Below, one piece after another: positions 60,465 through 64,000 of a stretch of DNA of 64,000 nt. Origin of the DNA: Pedobacter sp. Hv1 (GTDB lineage Bacteria > Bacteroidota > Bacteroidia > Sphingobacteriales > Sphingobacteriaceae); the NCBI RefSeq assembly GCF_001412215.1, contig NZ_LLWP01000002.1:372001-436000 (forward strand), read 5' to 3'. The position numbers and the translations under genes are program-made. The number at the start of each line of letters is the position of its first letter. Position 1 is the stretch's first letter. The notes beneath the pieces are model-generated. The model saw only the letters and a list, made by a program, of their open reading frames with translations. It was not told where the DNA came from and did no database searches.

Positions 60465-61415
60465 TTAATCCTCAATAAGGCCTCTGCCTATCTTTTTAAT
60501 ACTATTTGTTCTTTTAAGATCACTTAAAATCTTATCTAAGATACCGTTTATAAACGAATTACTTTTAGGCGTACTGTAATCTTTTGATAGCTCTAAGTAT
60601 TCGTTGATGGTTACTTTAACCGGAATTGAAGGAAAATTCATCAACTCGCAAATGGCCATCTTCATCAAAATAGTATCCATTAAGGCAATCCTTTCCGACT
60701 CCCAGTTCTTGGTACGTTCAGCAATCAGTTCTTGATAAGCATCATCGTTTTTTAAAGTATAAACGAACAAATCTTTCACAAATTTGCTGTCTTCTACCCA
60801 ATCAGCACTAATTGGTGTTAGCTTGTTTTTGAAAGGATCTTCTGAAGTGAAATTTTTCAATGTTTTGGCAATCATCCCTTGCATTACTTCTCTATCTACT
60901 GGCCAATTGATAAACCGATCTTCAAATGCCTGAATGATGTTCAAGTTTTTAAGTAAGATTTTACGGAAAATGAATTTGATGATCTCTTTAGAACTTTCTA
61001 AGGTTTCTTCTTCTTCAGCTAAATAAGTGGCATATTCCTTAGTATCCTTTAGTTTGATAAAAATCGACTTTACCAATTCTGGATCTGAATGCCAGTTAAC
61101 CTGGTATTTGTTTACTGCAGCACTATATTCTGGATTTTGCTTTAAAACTTCGGCAAATTTATTGTGCAATAATTTTTGATTTGGGCTTAAATCCTCAGCT
61201 GTTGGCAAGTATTTATTTGCTCTTTCTATGGCGTCGTTTGCGGTATATTCAGTTACATCTACCAATAAGGCAAGCATGCGGATATACATTTCGTAAACAT
61301 TGTCAATACTTTGCATCAAAGTTTTTTGACTGCTTACTGTATCTTTTTTTTCTGTCATGTGCCAAGCAAAAATATTTTGCAAAGCTTTGATTCTTAGGTG
61401 CCTTCTATTTAACAT
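60465..61415 (-). CDS. nusB: Transcription antitermination protein NusB
   Basis: 316 residues, about twice the E. coli length, usual for Bacteroidota. The C-terminal NusB fold carries LMDTILMKMAICELMNFPSIPVKVTINEYLELSKDYSTPKSNSFINGILDKI. The N-terminal MLNRRHLRIKALQNIFAWHM also matches NusB, with an inserted middle region (about 40-200). NusB binds rRNA boxA with NusE and supports antitermination. Confidence 0.93.
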   Translation of the reverse strand: MLNRRHLRIKALQNIFAWHMTEKKDTVSSQKTLMQSIDNVYEMYIRMLALLVDVTEYTANDAIERANKYLPTAEDLSPNQKLLHNKFAEVLKQNPEYSAAVNKYQVNWHSDPELVKSIFIKLKDTKEYATYLAEEEETLESSKEIIKFIFRKILLKNLNIIQAFEDRFINWPVDREVMQGMIAKTLKNFTSEDPFKNKLTPISADWVEDSKFVKDLFVYTLKNDDAYQELIAERTKNWESERIALMDTILMKMAICELMNFPSIPVKVTINEYLELSKDYSTPKSNSFINGILDKILSDLKRTNSIKKIGRGLIED

Positions 61416-61456
61416 GAATGTAAGAACGATTGGTAATTATACCGTTTATAAATGAT

Positions 61457-62545
61457 TTAATATGATGATTTTATTTTCTTGATATCGCTTATTCTTTTTT
61501 CTGCAATACGGGCAGCAGCCATATTGGTTGGTATTTTTTCTGTTTTAGATAATTTGATTACTTCACGTGTGGCATCGTAGATATGCTCTGTTAGCTGCAT
61601 GGTTCTTTTTTTACCAAAACCAGTTAATTCAGAGTAGCAATTAATTAAACCACCAGCATTGATTAAATAATCTGGCGCATATAAAATTCCTTTGTCTAAC
61701 AACAATTGTCCATGAATTTCCTCATCTGCCAGCTGGTTATTAGCAGAACCAGCAATGATAGAGAATTTCATGTTTTTAATTGTTTTATCATTTACGGTTG
61801 CACCTAAAGCACAAGGGGCATAAATATCTGCACCAATCGTAAATATTTTATCTGCATCAATTGGTTTTGCCTTGTATTTGCGTGCCACTTCTTGCAAACG
61901 GTCTTGGTTAATATCGCTAATGTAAACCTCTACATTTTCATGTCTCAACAATTCAACCAAATGCTCTCCAACATTTCCAATGCCTTGTACCACTACAGAC
62001 TTTCCGGCTAACATATCCGTACCAAAAACTTCTTTAACACAAGCTTTAATACCTAAAAACACACCTTTAGCTGTATATGGAGCCGGATTACCTGCACCAC
62101 CCAAAGACTCAGGAACACCTGTTACATGTTGTGTTTCCATACGGATAAACTCCATGTCTCTGGTGGTTGTGCCCATATCTTCGGCTGTAATAAACTCTCC
62201 ATTCAGGTTCTTGATAAAACGACCATAACTGCGCATTAGTGCTTCAGTTTTCATTTTTCTAGAATCACCAATAATTACCGCTTTTCCTCCCCCTAAATTC
62301 AACCCAGTAATGGCCGATTTATAGGTCATACCTTTAGATAAACGCAACACATCTTCCAAAGCTTCGGCTTCAGAATTGTAGTTCCACATGCGAGTTCCAC
62401 CTAAAGCAGGCCCTAATGTGGTATCATGAATGGCGATGATTGCTTTTAATCCAGTATCGGGGTCGTTGCAAAAAACCACTTTTTTATGGCCTGATGCACT
62501 TAATTGATCTAAAACAGAAGTGACGAGAGAACTATTACCAGACAT
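61457..62545 (-). CDS. Leucine dehydrogenase-like (Glu/Leu/Phe/Val dehydrogenase)
   Basis: 362 residues. It oxidatively deaminates branched-chain or related amino acids with NAD. Substrate-site blocks LGPALGGTRMW, KGMTYKSAITGLNLGGGKAVIIGD (catalytic Lys in GGGK) and the NAD motif VVVQGIGNVGEHLVELL are present. Length and LGGTRMW fit leucine dehydrogenase better than glutamate dehydrogenase. Minus-strand TAATTTTG (62569-62576) is the likely -7 element. Products could feed the HMG-CoA lyase at 16 kb. Confidence 0.85.
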   Translation of the reverse strand: MSGNSSLVTSVLDQLSASGHKKVVFCNDPDTGLKAIIAIHDTTLGPALGGTRMWNYNSEAEALEDVLRLSKGMTYKSAITGLNLGGGKAVIIGDSRKMKTEALMRSYGRFIKNLNGEFITAEDMGTTTRDMEFIRMETQHVTGVPESLGGAGNPAPYTAKGVFLGIKACVKEVFGTDMLAGKSVVVQGIGNVGEHLVELLRHENVEVYISDINQDRLQEVARKYKAKPIDADKIFTIGADIYAPCALGATVNDKTIKNMKFSIIAGSANNQLADEEIHGQLLLDKGILYAPDYLINAGGLINCYSELTGFGKKRTMQLTEHIYDATREVIKLSKTEKIPTNMAAARIAEKRISDIKKIKSSY

Positions 62546-62568
62546 ATAAATTTGTTGAAATAATACTG

Positions 62569-62576
62569 CAAAATTA
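62569..62576 (-). promoter_or_regulatory. Putative -7 promoter element for leucine dehydrogenase
   Basis: The minus strand reads TAATTTTG, a full TAnnTTTG match, 24 bases before the start codon. No -33 partner is obvious. Confidence 0.4.
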
Positions 62577-62645
62577 AGATAAAAAAACCATTATTTTACT
62601 TTGTTTTTATTAAAAAAGAAACTCTTTTGGCTAACTTTACCAAAG

Positions 62646-64000
62646 ATGAAGCACCTCCTATTTTTAAACAAATACTTTTATAAATATAAATGGTGGATTA
62701 TTCCAGGGATTATTTTCGTAATTATTTCCAATATTTTTGGTGTGGTACCCGCTCAAGTTGTTGGCCATGCCTTTAATCTAATTACCGAAAACATCTTAAT
62801 CTACCAGCTCTTTAATGGTTTTGATCGTCAACAGGTGATCTACGATATTTTCAGTTACAGCCTCTTCTTTTTTGGCGCATTGATTCTTGTACTGTACCTA
62901 CTTAGGGGTTTGTTTTTATTCTTTATGCGACAAACGATTATTCTCATGTCGAGGCATATTGAGTACGATATGAAAAATGAAATCTATGCCCACTACCAGA
63001 GATTAAGCTTAGGTTTTTACCGCCGAAACAATACGGGAGATTTAATGAATCGCGCTACCGAAGACGTAAATAGGGTAAGGATGTATGTTGGTCCCGCCAT
63101 TATGTACACCATTAATACGGCTATTTTATTCTTATTGATCATTTATTTTATGTTTTCGGTTAATGCCACGTTAGCCATTTATTGTTTATTGCCTTTGCCG
63201 ATATTGGTCGTTACCATCTATTACGTAAATACCATCATCAATCAAAAAAGCGAAAAAATTCAGGAGCAATTATCAAGGTTATCGAGTTTTGTGCAAGAGC
63301 GATTTTCTGGCATTAGGGTTATCAAATCTTATGTAAGAGAAAAACAGACCCAAGGTGTTTTTGCCGAAGAAAGTATTGCTTATAAAAACAATGCGATGGG
63401 TTTGGTTAAGGTTCAAGCCCTGTTTTACCCTTCTATGTTGCTTTTGGTGGGTTTAAGCACCATATTAACGGTTTACATTGGTGGTAAACAGGTAATGGAG
63501 GGTGCCATTACCCCTGGTAACATTGCCGAATTTATTGTTTATGTTAACCAATTGACCTTTCCTGTTACCATGTTGGGTTGGGTAACTACATTGATTCAAA
63601 GAGCCGCAGCCTCGCAAAAAAGGATCAACGAATTTTTACAGTTGCAACCAGATATCAAATCTACAAATACCGAAGAACCTGTTCTAGATGGAAAGATTAG
63701 CTTTAAAAATGTAAGTTTTACTTATCCAGATACTGGAATAGCTGCCTTAAAAGACGTGAGCTTTGAAATTGAAAGAGGACAGTTTTTGGCCATTATAGGG
63801 CGCACTGGCTCTGGTAAATCTACCTTGGCCAATCTCATTATGCGCATGTACGATGCAGATAAGGGGCAGATTGAAATTGATGGCAAAGAACTCAGAAACC
63901 TAAACCTTAACAATTATAGAAATCAGATTGGATTTGTACCACAAGAGGTTTTCCTTTTTTCTGATACGATTAAGAACAACATTGCCTTTGGTTTAAGTGA
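62646..64000 (+). CDS. ABC exporter, MsbA-like half-transporter (partial)
   Basis: The first 451 codons are visible; the gene runs off the right edge. The ATG at 62646 begins MKHLLFLNKYFYKYKWWIIP. About six membrane helices cover residues 18-310. The nucleotide-binding domain starts near 340 (GKISFKNVSFTYPDT), with Walker A GRTGSGKST at 385-393 and the Q-loop IGFVPQEVFLFSDTIKNNIAFG near the end. It is a heterodimer- or homodimer-forming exporter of lipids or drugs. The signature motif and Walker B are outside the window. It is divergent from leucine dehydrogenase. Confidence 0.92.
   Translation, partial: MKHLLFLNKYFYKYKWWIIPGIIFVIISNIFGVVPAQVVGHAFNLITENILIYQLFNGFDRQQVIYDIFSYSLFFFGALILVLYLLRGLFLFFMRQTIILMSRHIEYDMKNEIYAHYQRLSLGFYRRNNTGDLMNRATEDVNRVRMYVGPAIMYTINTAILFLLIIYFMFSVNATLAIYCLLPLPILVVTIYYVNTIINQKSEKIQEQLSRLSSFVQERFSGIRVIKSYVREKQTQGVFAEESIAYKNNAMGLVKVQALFYPSMLLLVGLSTILTVYIGGKQVMEGAITPGNIAEFIVYVNQLTFPVTMLGWVTTLIQRAAASQKRINEFLQLQPDIKSTNTEEPVLDGKISFKNVSFTYPDTGIAALKDVSFEIERGQFLAIIGRTGSGKSTLANLIMRMYDADKGQIEIDGKELRNLNLNNYRNQIGFVPQEVFLFSDTIKNNIAFGLS

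Overview
The window is AT-rich chromosomal DNA from a member of the Bacteroidota, most likely Sphingobacteriaceae and close to Pedobacter. The support is a SusC/SusD pair, a single-chain SecDF, an unusually long NusB, small DUF1573 and DUF5522 proteins, many copies of the Bacteroidota -7 promoter element TAnnTTTG, and gene junctions filled with short degenerate repeats. No rRNA, tRNA, CRISPR array, transposase or phage gene was seen. The genus is an inference. The last gene (ABC exporter) runs off the right edge.

Layout. 1-6.1 kb: an EamA transporter, a 927-residue HExxH metallopeptidase with beta-propeller and barrel-like parts, a LapA-like membrane protein, a repeat-rich spacer and an outer-membrane barrel protein. 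6.2-10.9 kb: O-succinylhomoserine sulfhydrylase, OsmC, ispE and a DUF1287 protein on the minus strand, then thyA and folA on the plus strand around a perfect 26-bp inverted repeat. 11-23.5 kb: secDF, type II NADH dehydrogenase, HMG-CoA lyase, two GNATs, an exported Xaa-Pro aminopeptidase, a FET4-like permease, class II aldolase, accD and a secreted amidase-like protein.

23.6-44.9 kb is the accessory centrepiece. Twelve genes in a row on the minus strand form an atypical polysaccharide utilisation locus: FAD oxidoreductase with an SLH-like tail, SusC, SusD, DUF5018 lipoprotein, a glycosidase-like (GHL10-type) lipoprotein, calcineurin-like phosphoesterase, DUF5009 acetyltransferase-like membrane protein, AmpG-like permease, two tandem SGNH esterases, DUF4434 protein and N-acylglucosamine 2-epimerase. 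A ROK repressor is divergent from it, and a secreted unknown protein plus an esterase lie beyond. My reading is that SusCD imports an acylated, amino-sugar-containing glycan, the esterases and glycosidase-like proteins trim it in the periplasm, the AmpG-like permease takes the product into the cytoplasm, and the epimerase feeds ManNAc/GlcNAc metabolism. The substrate is unproven. A hairpin plus T-run between the binding proteins and the enzymes could set their expression ratio.

45-49.5 kb: a fluoride riboswitch with a promoter directly upstream controls a CLC-F-type fluoride exporter; a YciI-like protein and cytochrome bd oxidase (cydAB) follow. 49.8-64 kb: an exported MBL-fold hydrolase, a small unknown gene, cysteine desulfurase, glmM, a methyltransferase-PAP2-ZIP operon, and a long minus-strand housekeeping run (leucine dehydrogenase, nusB, DUF1573, yajC, ybbR, coaE, MBL exonuclease-like protein, DUF5522, MarR). 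In that run the 58-codon DUF5522 gene overlaps both neighbours.
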